NCBI RefSeq assembly: GCF_002575655.3
Contig: NC_053037.3
Span: 444,075,793 to 444,139,792, forward strand
From: Aegilops tauschii subsp. strangulata
Lineage: Eukaryota > Streptophyta > Magnoliopsida > Poales > Poaceae
Length of the DNA: 64,000 nucleotides
Reading direction: 5' to 3'
In this document: positions 35,005 to 44,580 of the stretch, piece by piece
How positions within the stretch are numbered: position 1 is the stretch's first letter
How the letters are laid out: each line of letters starts with the position of its first letter
Translations under genes and position numbers: made by a program
The notes under the pieces: model-generated
What the model was told of the DNA's origin: nothing
The model's input: only the letters and a program-made list of their open reading frames with translations
Databases searched by the model: none

Positions 35005-36524
35005 TGATACGTCCATTTTGCATCATGCTTTTATATCGATATTTATCGCATTATGGGCTGTTATTACACGTTATGTCACAATACTTATGCCTATTCTCTC
35101 TTATTTTACAAGGTTTACATGAAGAGGGAGAATGCCGGCAGCTGGAATTCTAGGCTGGAAAAGGAGCAAATATTAGAGACCTATTTTGCACAGCTCCAAA
35201 AGTCCTGAAACTTCACGGAAGTCTTTTTTGGAATTAATAAAAAATACTGGCGAAAGAAAGTACTAGAGGGGGCCCACACCCTGGCCACGAGGGTGGGGCG
35301 AGCCCTACCCCCCTGGGCGCGCCCCCTGCCTCGTGGGCCCCCTGGCAGGCCTCCGGTGCCCATCTTCTGCTATATGAAGTCTTTTACCCTGGAAAAAATC
35401 ATAAGCAAGCTTTCGGTAAGAAACTCCGCCGCCACGAGGCGGAACCTTGGCGGAACCAATCTAGGGCTCCGGCGGAGCTGTTCTGCCGGGGAAACTTCCC
35501 TCCGGGAGGGGGAAATCATCGCCATCGTCATCACCAACGATCCTCTCATCGGGAGGGGGCCAATCTCCATCAACATCTTCACCAGCACCATCTCCTCTAA
35601 AACCCTAGTTCATCTCTTGTATCCAATCTTTGTCCCAAAGCCTCAGATTGGTACATGTGGGTTGCTAGTAGTGTTGATTACTCCTTGTAGTTGATGCTAG
35701 TTGGTTTATTTGGTGGAAGATCATATGTTCAGATCCTTAATACATATTAATACCCCTCTGATTATGAACATGAATATGATTTGTGAGTAGTTACGTTTGT
35801 TCCTGAGGACATGGGAGAAGTCTTGCTATAAGTAGTCATGTGAATTTGGTATTCGTTCGATATTTTGATGAGATGTATGTTGTCTTTCCTCTAGTGGTGT
35901 TATGTGAACGTCGACTACATGACACTTCACCGTTATTTGGGCCTAGAGGAAGGCATTGGGAAGTAATAAGTAGATGATGGGTTGCTAGAGTGACAGAAGC
36001 TTAAACCCTAGTTTATGCGTTGCTTCGTAAGGGGCTGATTTGGATCCATATGTTTCATGCTATGGTTAGGTTTACCTTAATACTTCTTTTGTAGTTGTGG
36101 ATGCTTGCAATAGGGGTTAATTATAAGTGGGATGCTTGTCCAAAAAGGACAGCACCCAAGCACCGGTCCACCTACATACCAAATTATCAAAGTAACGAAC
36201 GTGAATCATATGAGCGTGATGAAAACTAGCTTGACGATAATTCCCATGTGTCCTCAGGAGCGTTTTCCTTCATATAAGAGTTTGTCCAGGCTTGTCCTTT
36301 GCTACAAAAAGGATTGGGCCATCTTGCTGCACCTTGTTTACTTTCATTACGTTTTACTCGTTACCAATTACCTTATCACAAAACTATCTGTTACCGATAA
36401 TTTCAGTGCTTGCAGAGAATACCTTGCTGAAAACCACTTATCATTTCCTTCTGCTCCTCGTTGGGTTCGACACTCTTACTTATCGAAAGGACTACGATAG
36501 ATCCCCTATACTTGTGGGTCATCA
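35005..36524 (+). repeat. 3' LTR of the Athila-type element
   Basis: 1520 bp, the same borders as the 5' LTR. It has one G fewer in the GGTGGGG run near 35295 and about 19 substitutions. Confidence 0.95.
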
Positions 36525-37037
36525 TGTATTTGCATGTATCGGGGTTGTATTAGAACACTCTCCAACCACAAGGACCATGTTAAATGTAGCTTGCGTGCAA
36601 TTAGAGCATCTACAGTCGGGCGCCTCAAACCCGCCTCATACGCCCGGGCAGGCCGTCCGGTCACTGACCAGTCACGTTTTTTCGACCCAGACGGACGCCT
36701 CAAACGGGCTTCAAACGCCCGGGCTGACCGGCAGCCCCTATATCTAGCCCAAATATGGGGTGGATATGGGCACGCCCGGGCATCTCCGCCACGCTCGGAA
36801 ACCCGACGGTCTGACTGACGTCGCGTCCGTCACCGCGGTGTGAACACCACGTGGCGCCGCTCCGGCTCACTGCCCAAGACGGAATCCGACTATTTAAGTT
36901 GGGCGGCGTCCCGGAACCCTAATGCATCCACCTCCCCCCTCTCCGCGCCGCTAGTCCGAGCCCATCCACCTCCTCCCTCTCCCTCTCTGGCGCTCTGCCC
37001 ATGGTCCGACGCTCTGCCCATAGTCTGACACTCCGCC

Positions 37038-37560
37038 ATGGTCTGGAGCAAGATCACCTACTACGCCATGCTGACGCGGGAGCACCGCGCCGAGATCCAG
37101 CAGGAGATCCGGGCGAGGCAAGCCGCGCGCACCGCCCGCATTGCTGCCGGGCTGCCTCCGGACTCGTTGGAGATGGAGGAAGAGGCGGAGGAGCCGTGGG
37201 AAGAGGAGGAGGAGGTGGCTCCGGTAAAGGTGGAGAAGGCGGAGCGGCAGGAGCCGGAGCAGCAGCTGCCTGGCTTGAACATGGAGCAGGCGGAGGCGGA
37301 GTTCGCCATCGCCCAGTCCGACGAGATGGCGGGGCGGCAGACAATCCTGGAGTCTATCCAGGATGAGGCCTATGTGGAGGCCAATCGGGCGTTCCTCCGG
37401 CGGGGAGCAGGCGGAGTCCGACGTGCTCTTCGCCGAACTCAACCCGGAGATAGAGGCAGAGGAGGCCGGAGCGAAAGCGTCGGAGGTGTCGGAGCTGCAA
37501 CTGCCACCCATGCTGCCGGAGTCGGGCACGGAGATCGTCGACATCTCCGACGATGAGTAG
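37038..37560 (+). pseudogene. acidic ORF carried by the Harbinger-like element
   Basis: The frame at 37038 starts MVWSKITYYAMLTREHRA, followed by an Arg/Gln/Ala-rich helix and a strongly acidic stretch (EEEAEEPWEEEEEV). Near 37395 the original protein appears to continue in the frame that contains EQAESDVLFAELNPEIEA and ends DISDDE with a TAG at 37558-37560. A one-base frameshift thus separates the halves. The downstream half in its own frame is clearly protein-like. I do not recognise a domain. TATTTAAG near 36890 could be its TATA box. It may be a captured host fragment or a transposon-specific accessory protein. Confidence 0.45.
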
Positions 37561-37593
37561 CTAGATGATCGAAGTAGTACGTAGGTTTCTTTT

Positions 37594-39930
37594 TTTAGTT
37601 TAACCAAGACTTTATTCATTAGAAATAATCTCTACTTCATTCGTGAGGATCATTACAATTTCATTGATAGGCTCCTCAAACCAATCCAAAGTCATAGAAA
37701 ATCTAGCTAATCTAGCAAGTTCATGAGCTACTTTGTTTACCTCTCTATTACAACGTTCGAATCTATTCACGACAAAATCACATGCATAGTGAAAACAGTT
37801 ATAAAAAATTGCCGCCGCCGCACCTGTTGATTGTCCTCCGTCCTGCATGGTCTCAATCACCTCCAGATTGTCTGAGTTGATCATTAGGCGGTTACATCCC
37901 GCCCTTTGTGCCAAAGTTAAGCCTAATTTCAGGGCTAAAGCTTTTGCCATCAAGACATCCGTACAATATTCGATCTTTCCATTTCCTCCCGCAATAAACC
38001 TACCTTTGTCGTCTCTCAAGACCGCACCCATCGTCCCCGTCAGCATGTCATGATCAAAAGCAGCATTAACATTTAGTTTCACTAAACCCCTAGGAGGGCA
38101 GTACCAACCCCCCTTTCTTATGGACGCTTTTGAAGATGAAGCATTCACAAAATTTGATGTAAGGGCCATGATCCCCATTGATATCTGAGTTGTATTCTGA
38201 GTTAATTCCTTATGCACCAATTTCTGTCTTTCCCACCATAGATACCAAGCTGATATTAGCTATCATTTCTCGTACATTTTGGAACCCCATAATACTCAAA
38301 TCTTGATCTGGAAGATGTAAAAGATATTCCAATATCACCTCTCCAGCACGATCAACCTCGCATGCTTTGTTAATAATCTCGTCCATCCCAAGCCTCTTCC
38401 AAACCTCCCTTGCTTTACTACATAGGAACATCTTGTGTTTCGTATCTTCTAGACCCTGAGAGCAAGTAGGGCATATGGGCGAGACCTTCATGTGTCTATT
38501 AGCAAGTTTTACTCGACATGGGAGGGTGCCATGTAAAGTACGCCATATAAAATTTTTGACTTTTGCGGGACAAGATAACTTCCATATCTTACACCATGTA
38601 GGGTTAGGGGTTGTTCATCACATCCCGTTAGAATATGTTAGTTTACTTCCATAATGACAATTCCACTCCACATAATAAGCAGACCATACCGAAAACAAAT
38701 CATTTTTTGTATAACTCCAGGCAATGAAATCTGCCATATCATGTTGCGGAAGTGGGATTGAAAGAATCCGTTGTACGTCAAAGGGCCACATAGTTTGTCT
38801 AATCAGGTCCTCATCCCATTTACTGGAGACAGGCTCAATCAAATCAACCACTTTCGATAACAATTGTCCCCCTTAGGGGTCACAACTTCCCTGGTGGCAC
38901 ATTCGGGATCCATGCATCTTCCCAGATATTGATATTTTGTCCATTTCCCACTCGCCAAATATAGCCACGTTTCAGAGTACTTATGCTCGCCATAATGCTT
39001 TGCCAGGTGAAAGAAGCTCCATGCTTTGGCATTCAACAAATCGCCATCAGGATAGTACTTGGTTCTTAGAATAGTGGCACACAAGGAATCGGGGTTATCG
39101 AGTAGACGCCATGCCTGTTTAGCGAGTAAAGCCGGACTGAAATAGTGGATATCACGGAATCCCATTCCTCCATGGTTTTTTGGTACACACATTTTCCACC
39201 AGGCCACCCAGTGCATCCTCCTCTGGTTCTCCTCGTCACCCCACCAGAAATGCGTTATCGCGTCAATGATTCCTTTACAGATTTTTTTAAGGAATTTTAA
39301 AGACTGGTATTGCATAGGTAGGTATGGCTTGGATCACAGCCTTGAGCAGGATCTCCTCCCCCCCCCCCCCAGCAGATATAAGTTTTTCCTTCCAACCACT
39401 GATTTTCTTAACGATACGTTCAATAAGGAATATAAAACAGTCTGTTTTATCAACCGCCACATTTGCTGGCAGACCCAAATATTTGTCATTCAAAACCTCT
39501 GTCATTATATTCCAAATTGTACACGATTGTTCTCTGATCTCTACCTTTGTATCAGGGCTAAAGAAAATACTGGATTTTTCCACGCTAACCAGTTGTCCCG
39601 ACATCGCGCAGTATAAATCTAGTGCTGATTTCAGGGCACTGCATTATTTTGGTTGGCTTTCATCAAGATGAGTGAATCATCCGCAAAGAGAAGGTTTGCG
39701 ACTGGCGGGGCGTCTCTACAGACTTTGACTCCTGATATGTTTTTGTTGTCCTCAGCATGCGTAAGCAAGGCATTCAGCCCCTCTGTGTGTGCACAACAGG
39801 AAGAGATATAGTGATAGCGGGTCACCCTGCCTCAACCCTCTAGTCTGCTTGAAACTCTCACTTTCCTCTGCATTGATTCTTACTCTATATTCGACTGTTG
39901 AGACGCATTGCATATATCCTTACTCTATAT
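37594..39930 (-). mobile_element. 5'-truncated LINE with 16-bp target duplication
   Basis: The target duplication TACGTAGGTTTCTTTT lies at 37578-37593 and 39931-39946. On the minus strand the element ends with an AATAAA signal and a short A tail. From its 5' end it encodes the RT catalytic box LLFADDSLIL (about 39690), a thumb region (GWKEKLIS, LLKAVIQAIPTYAIP), WVAWWKMCVPKNHGGMGFRD, a zf-RVT knuckle (CPTCSQGLEDTKHKMFLC) and a C-terminal RNase H. Endonuclease and most of the RT are missing, as in usual 5' truncation. Frameshifts occur, one at a C13 run (39358-39370). Confidence 0.9.
37612..38220 (-). pseudogene. RNase H domain of the LINE
   Basis: 202 residues with LVKLNVNAAFDHD (first catalytic Asp), then MAKALALKLGL where the family normally has Glu after Ala (AEALA). 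RLMINSDNLEVIETM follows with the third acidic residue. It belongs to the RVT_3/RNase H group at the C terminus of plant LINEs. The Glu-to-Lys change at the second catalytic position and separation from the rest by stops indicate it is inactive. Confidence 0.8.
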
Positions 39931-40105
39931 TACGTAGGTTTCTTTTAGTTTGCATTCTTTATATGGATTTGAGAATCTAATATGAGATGTCTAGCAGCAA
40001 TTGTGAAAATTTGAGGCCTGCCCGGTCAGTGCCCGCGGACGCGACGGGCGCGTTCGCGGACTGTTGATGGGCCGGATTTACCAAATCCGACTGTACATGC
40101 TCTTA

Positions 40106-41232
40106 TATCTCCTAATAATTGCCTTCACTGATTTCATGTACAGCCAGGTCGCCATAATATTAAGTTTCTCTCTTCTACTTTGGTGTCACAGCACACAGTC
40201 GGGAGCTCGTCTAGCGAGCGAAGAAACGAAACCGATAGTAAAAGCAAAACCGCGAGGCCCACACCGCCGCACGCACTGAACGCCGTACTCCCCCACCACC
40301 CATCCACTCCGCCTCTTTATCGCCCGGGGCCCCGCCGCCTTCACTAGCGGCGACGCGCCACACGCGTCCCGTTCCAGCCCGCCCGTGCTGTCCCCCACCC
40401 CACGACACGCCTCCACGCACGTGAACCTGCGCGCAAGCAATTGCCCGTCGACACGTCCCGACGCCACCCACCGCGTATCCTCCCGGGCCATGCTCATTTG
40501 ACTGACTGGTCCATGGGGACAGCGAGCCCACGCCCCCACCGGTCATCGTAACCTGATCGTAGCATGCCACCACCTGTGCCTCTTTTATTCCTCGCGGCGA
40601 ATAAACGACAAGGCAGCCCCGGGCGGGAAGCGGGGCAGGAGGATGGCGCAGGCATGCAAGATTCACTGACAGGCAGGTCCCGACGATCGCGACCCCACCA
40701 GACATGGGCGCTGCACCGTCCGGCGCCGCTTGCCCCAGCTCTGGAGTCGTCCGTCGAGGACTGATGAAAAGCGAGCAGCGGCGCGGTCGTATTAGGTAGG
40801 GATGTCGTCACGCGGGCAGGGGGAGAGAGAGTTCACATGAGAGAGAAATGGAGGCGGTGGGGGGTGCACAGCGCCAGGAACGGCACTGTACCGCGCAGCG
40901 ACCAGCAGCAGTAAGAAAAAGAGGAAGCGGCCCCGCCCGGCGATACGTCAAGTCGCGCGGCGGCTGTGGCTGTGGCTGTGCCGTGCTCCCCCAACCCACC
41001 CCAACCCCCCGAACCCCAACCCAAGGTGCGGCCCGCTTTATACGGCTACGGCCCCTCCGTTGTAGTACGCGGTGCGGCGCCAGTCTATAATACCAGTACA
41101 CCCGTCGCTACCCAAAGAACCCCAGCCCACGTAGCGCTCCACATGCGTTGCGTTAGATAGACAGACCTGTCCAAGAGAACAAACCAGACACTGCCGCGCC
41201 GAGTAGGCTCACTGTATACGCCTCACCGCCCG
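40106..41232 (+). promoter_or_regulatory. promoter region and leader of the ERF gene
   Basis: 1.1 kb of GC-rich DNA between the Harbinger end and the ERF start codon. A G-box CACGTG is at 40418-40423. A TATA-like TCTATAATA is at 41084-41092, placing the transcript start near 41115 and giving a leader of about 115 nt. A second TATA-like TTTATAC is at 41037-41043. A five-codon upstream ORF (41143-41160) lies in the leader. Short GGCTGTGGCTGT repeats are at about 40960-40980. Function of these sites is inferred from sequence only. Confidence 0.5.
41143..41160 (+). CDS. five-codon upstream ORF in the ERF leader
   Basis: ATG at 41143 is followed by four sense codons and a TAG at 41158-41160 (MRCVR), 72 nt before the main ATG. 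It may lower translation of the ERF if the transcript starts upstream of it, as the TATA-like box at 41084 suggests. Confidence 0.35.
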   Translation: MRCVR

Positions 41233-41754
41233 ATGGATCCGGTGCTGCGGGGAGCGGCGAGCCACGGTGGCGGCCATGGCCAAGGTGGCGCGGGAGGAGG
41301 AGGGGGAGGAGGCGAGGCGCACTACAGGGGCGTGAGGAAGCGGCCGTGGGGGCGGTACGCGGCGGAGATCCGCGACCCGTGGAAGAAGACGCGCGTGTGG
41401 CTGGGCACCTTCGACACCCCCGTGGAGGCCGCCCTCGCCTACGACCGCGCCGCGCGAACCCTCCGCGGCGCCAAGGCCAAGACCAACTTCCCCGACCACG
41501 CGCACCACCACCACCGCCGCCCGCCTCTGCAGCAGCCTGTTCCGTTCGGCGGCGTCGACCTCAACTTCCCTTCGCCGTGGCACTTCGTCTACTTCTCGCC
41601 TCCGGCGGCCGCGCCGGTGACCCGGCTTCCGCAAGAAGCGTCTCCGGCGGCGCCCGTCCCGCCGTCGACGGCGCTCGAGCTCGGCATGGCGCCCGGGCCA
41701 GCCGGCCTCCCGTTCGACCTCAACGAGCCGCCGTCGCTGCTGTTCGGGTCGTGA
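41233..41754 (+). CDS. ERF-type AP2 transcription factor with EAR repressor motif
   Basis: An intact, intronless 173-residue protein. After a Gly/His-rich start, one AP2/ERF domain spans about residues 30-88 ([20 protein letters not shown], then [20 protein letters not shown] and ending TNFPD). Ala at domain position 14 and Asp at 19 mark the ERF rather than the DREB class, so a GCC-box target is expected in the nucleus. A DLNFPSP stretch at 109-115 and FDLNEPP at 161-167 are EAR-like motifs of the DLNxxP type, known to recruit TOPLESS-class co-repressors. This layout fits group VIII ERF repressors (AtERF3/4 kin). The start CCCGATGG has a fair context. Codons are GC-rich, unlike the surrounding transposons. 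It is the only clearly intact host gene here. The exact orthologue is not assigned. Confidence 0.95.
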   Translation: MDPVLRGAASHGGGHGQGGAGGGGGGGEAHYRGVRKRPWGRYAAEIRDPWKKTRVWLGTFDTPVEAALAYDRAARTLRGAKAKTNFPDHAHHHHRRPPLQQPVPFGGVDLNFPSPWHFVYFSPPAAAPVTRLPQEASPAAPVPPSTALELGMAPGPAGLPFDLNEPPSLLFGS

Positions 41755-42132
41755 TGCGGTTGCGTAGCTGCGATCGACCGTAGTGGACTTGTGTGACGGT
41801 GTGGGTGAGAGAGAGAGAGACGTGCTGACGGCCGCAAGGGGCCGGAGCCGACGGCACTGGTCCGGCTAGCTGTATATACCTATTTGCGGAAAGCTTGGCC
41901 TTTCTTCTTGGTGTTTGCCCGTCTGTTTCGTTCATGCGTTTCTGCTTTCGGTTGAGCTGTCGGTTATGGTGGCGCTGGGTGGGTTTAGGTCTCTTTTACC
42001 GGAAGAGTGTTTTGCTCGGTAAACGCAGGCTTCTGGTCTTGCGTCAGTAGCCCCGCGAGCCGGGCGTACACAGTGCAGCAGGCGGCGCTGTACTTTTCGC
42101 TCAGGCGTCTTTTGCGGATACGGTGCATGCGC
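41755..42132 (+). other. 3' flank of the ERF gene
   Basis: A (GA)n stretch at 41807-41820 and a 3' untranslated region without a clear AATAAA. The Harbinger element begins 381 bp after the stop codon. Confidence 0.5.
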
Positions 42133-42382
42133 TAAGACCAACTCCAACGCAGATCGTAAATGGAGGTCCGTTTTTCGTTCCTTTGTTCGTTTTTCGTTCA
42201 TTTGTGGGTGACAATGAAATGTGTTCGTTCAGATTTATGTATACGCCGATCGTGCGTCTAACACATGGCCGCATTTCGACCGCATCTCGTCTACTGTATA
42301 TGCAAATATAAAAAAAATGATGTAGCTAAATGGCAGCGGCCATAGTTCAGGCCAGTGGCCGTGTTCTCGCCGGTTCATGTCG

Positions 42383-42605
42383 GCCGGCAACAAAGCCAAC
42401 GGCTTACAGAATGGTCACCAAGTTTCACGCCGGCAACAAAAGCCAGCGGTCGGCACACGAGCCAGCCTTCAAAATGGACAAGTTTTTGAAGCCAACAACA
42501 AAGCCAGCGGACGGCGCACGAGCTAGCCTTCAAAATAGACAAGTTTTTGGCGCCGACAACAAAGCTAGCGGACGCCACATGAGCCAGTCTAAAAAATGGA
42601 CATCC
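42383..42605. repeat. 61-62-bp minisatellite
   Basis: Units start with GCC(G/A)(G/A)CAACAAAGCC-like sequence at about 42383 (short), 42429, 42491 and 42552. Each contains CACGAGCCAGCCTTCAAAAT and GGACAAGTTTTT variants. It overlaps the end of the Harbinger ORF1. Confidence 0.8.
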
Positions 42606-43957
42606 ATCGCAGCCGAGGTCTCACCTAGTTCGGGCCGTCGCGAGCGAACATCTCCTTCTGCCGGTGCGAGAGCCAAGCCTTCCTCTACGGTGACATGTTG
42701 TTCTTCGTCTTTGGCTTTGGTCTCGGCATTGGTGGCCTCAATCTCAAGCTTTTTGAGTTGAGCGGCCTCCTCGATGTCAAGCTTCCTCCTCTTCACAGCC
42801 TCCTCCATGTCAAGCTTCTTCCTTTGGAGATCTAGGTATATCTTCATTTGCTCCTCTTTCCCTTAGCTCCTCCTCTCTTCCCTCACTTCCTTTTGGCCCA
42901 TCATGTTCTTCAAAGTTCCTTGCAAGGCTATGGAAGACACATCACACTTCTCGTCGGCCTTTAAGCTTGTCTCCCCCCTCGGCCTCTTGAGCAACTCTTC
43001 CTTGTCAGCCACGGCCGCCTTCCCTCCTTTCTGCTTACGAGTGTCGTATTGGTCTTTGAACTTGGGGCAATCTTTGATGAGCTACCAACAATGCGTGAGA
43101 GTAAACGGCTTGTTCTTGTGTCGGGCCTTGACGGCTTCTAAAGATTGGAATGCCTACACAATCAAAGATGCAGCCACAATTGTAACATGAAAGGACACAA
43201 AATGCATCAAACATAAATCGCATGCCAACATGAATGGACACATGATGAAAAACGAGAGGTTCATACCAAGTCACCAATGCCTAGGCCACTCACGGGATGG
43301 GCTTGAACGCTCTCAAGCGCGGCATAATATTTGTTGCACTCTTATTGGATGAACCTCATTCTCTTTTGGATTGAATTGATGTCGCGGGTACTCTGCAAAT
43401 TGGTAGGGGGCAAACTTCCTTCGCTCATCAAAGTTCTTGTGAACTCTTGTCCAAAAGACGGATCCTTTTTGCTCGGCACCTTTCATGGGGTCTTGGCCTA
43501 TCTCCATCCAACTCTCGCAAATCAAAGTGTCCTCCTCTTGGGTGTACGATCCTGTGCAAATGCTTTTGCCTCCTCTTTTGTGCATCGGCCCTTTGGGTGA
43601 GCTCATTGATAAACACCAATGGCTCCGCCGAAATGTCGACCTCTTCTTCCTCATCTTCACAATACAAGTCATCATCTTCATGCCAAGAGTTGCCATGGTC
43701 ATTCTCATCTTCATCATGGCAGCGAATTGAGTGTCTTCATGATGGCTGCGACCGTCCTGGCTTTGGTTGGCGTCGTGATCAAAAGCTTGGCCATGGCCGT
43801 CGACGTGGAAGGCCTCACCATGGCCCTCGAAGATGACGTTCTCCATGAAAGCCGTGTAGTCAGGGTCATTGACCGTCAGCGTTGACAGTGGCATTTTGTC
43901 GAACAGCTTGCGGGCGCTGCCATGTTCGCCGAAGGGAACGACCGGGGCTGTTGTCGC
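42530..43957 (-). pseudogene. Harbinger ORF1 (Myb/NAM-associated), 3' part
   Basis: Minus-strand reading continues the ORF1 after the gypsy insertion: APVVPFGEHGSARKLFDKMP, DPDYTAFMENVIFEG, then the Myb/SANT-like SYTQEEDTLICESWMEIGQD and KGSVFWTRVHKNFDERRKF. A frameshift near 43385 and a TAA at 43344-43342 break the exon end. The donor CTTG|GTATGA is at 43267. Exon 2 opens at 43153 after TTGTGTAG with the NAM-associated stretch KARHKNKPFTLTHCW, and a TAG at 43084-43082 interrupts it before LIKDCPKFKDQY. A charged coiled coil (RKKLDMEEAVKRRKLDIEEA) and Glu/Ala-rich tail follow to 42530. This DNA-binding partner of the Harbinger transposase is clearly inactive. Confidence 0.85.
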
Positions 43958-44418
43958 TGTCAAAACCGGTCGATTTCGGGTAGGGGGTCCCGAGCTGTGC
44001 GTCTGAGGATCGAAGGTAACAGGAGGCGGGGGACACGATGTTTACCCAGGTTCGGGCCCTCTTAATGGAGGTAATACCCTACTTCCTGCTTGATTGACTT
44101 TGATGAGTATAGGGGTTACAAGAGTTGATCTACCTCGAGATCGTAGTGGCTAAACCCTAGATGTCTAGCATGTATGATTTGTCTTAGCCTCTACGGACTA
44201 AACCCTCCGGTTTATATAGACACCGGAGGGGTTAAGGGTTGTACAGTTTACAAAGAAAGGAAATTATACATCCGAACGCCAAACTTGCCATCCACGCAAA
44301 GGAGAGTCCCATCCGAACACGGGAGAAGGCCTTCTATCTTGTATCTTCACGGCCCACCAGTCCGGCCCATGTCACATAGCCCGGATGCCCGGGGACCCCC
44401 TAATCCAGGACTCCCTTG
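43958..44418 (-). repeat. left LTR (3' LTR in element orientation)
   Basis: 461 bp, from TGTCAAAACCGG to CAGGACTCCCTTG on the plus strand. It differs from the right LTR at about 15 positions (near 3.3 percent) and by a 6-bp indel at about 44243. The border ends TG/CA are degraded (CTTG in place of CTCA). Confidence 0.9.
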
Positions 44419-44517
44419 GCTGTTTCGTTTGTGTTCCATCGGATGGCTGGCCAGCACCACTGTACCCTGACGTGACGTTGAGGTCGATGACGCCCGCGGG
44501 CGTGGCCGGAGTGACCA
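44419..44517 (-). repeat. inner copy of Harbinger ORF1 target sequence
   Basis: The 99 bp after the left LTR (GCTGTTTCGTTTGTGTTCCA to GTGGCCGGAGTGACCA) match 51730-51828, the Harbinger ORF1 flank outside the right LTR, with five differences. On the minus strand both encode the GVIDLNVT region of ORF1. Beyond 44517 the similarity is lost. Confidence 0.9.
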
Positions 44518-44580
44518 AAGAAGGCGGAGCGGATCCGATGTCCGGCTCCGCTCCCTAAAGAACTAGCCATCCCTCTACTA

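Larger units (their letters stand above)
26276..36524 (+). mobile_element. complete Athila-lineage gypsy retrotransposon
   Basis: The 10,249-bp element has LTRs 26276-27796 and 35005-36524 and a 5-bp target duplication TGTAT (26271-26275 and 36525-36529). A primer-binding site follows the 5' LTR and a polypurine tract precedes the 3' LTR. Gag, protease, RT, RNase H, integrase and an extra 3' ORF are in the order normal for Athila. I count about 19 substitutions and one 1-bp indel between the LTRs (about 1.25 percent). At a commonly used grass rate of 1.3e-8 per site per year this gives an age near 0.5 million years. The coding frames carry at least six lesions. Confidence 0.95.
36604..40102. 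mobile_element. Harbinger-like DNA transposon with nested LINE
   Basis: The left end GAGCATCTACAGTCGG and right end (reverse complement GAGCATGTACAGTCGG) form a terminal inverted repeat with one mismatch. TTA lies on both sides (36601-36603 and 40103-40105), the typical PIF/Harbinger target duplication. Removing the LINE at 37594-39930 leaves about 1.16 kb, too small for a transposase, so it is non-autonomous. It carries one acidic ORF (37038-37560). Its right end is 1.13 kb upstream of the ERF start codon. Confidence 0.85.

Noticed and set aside
36506..36703. Minus ORF with LTWSLWLES taken as continuation of the left LINE across the Athila insertion
   Set aside because: Joining the flanks gives too short a distance between TWS and the SDHCPLLL block and no other LINE match; similarity may be chance.
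41209..41634. Long minus-strand and alternative plus frames over the ERF gene
   Set aside because: They are shadows of GC-rich coding DNA; only the plus frame at 41233 contains the AP2 domain.
42330..42761. 143-codon plus ORF
   Set aside because: Antisense to the Harbinger ORF1 tail and produced by the 61-bp repeats.
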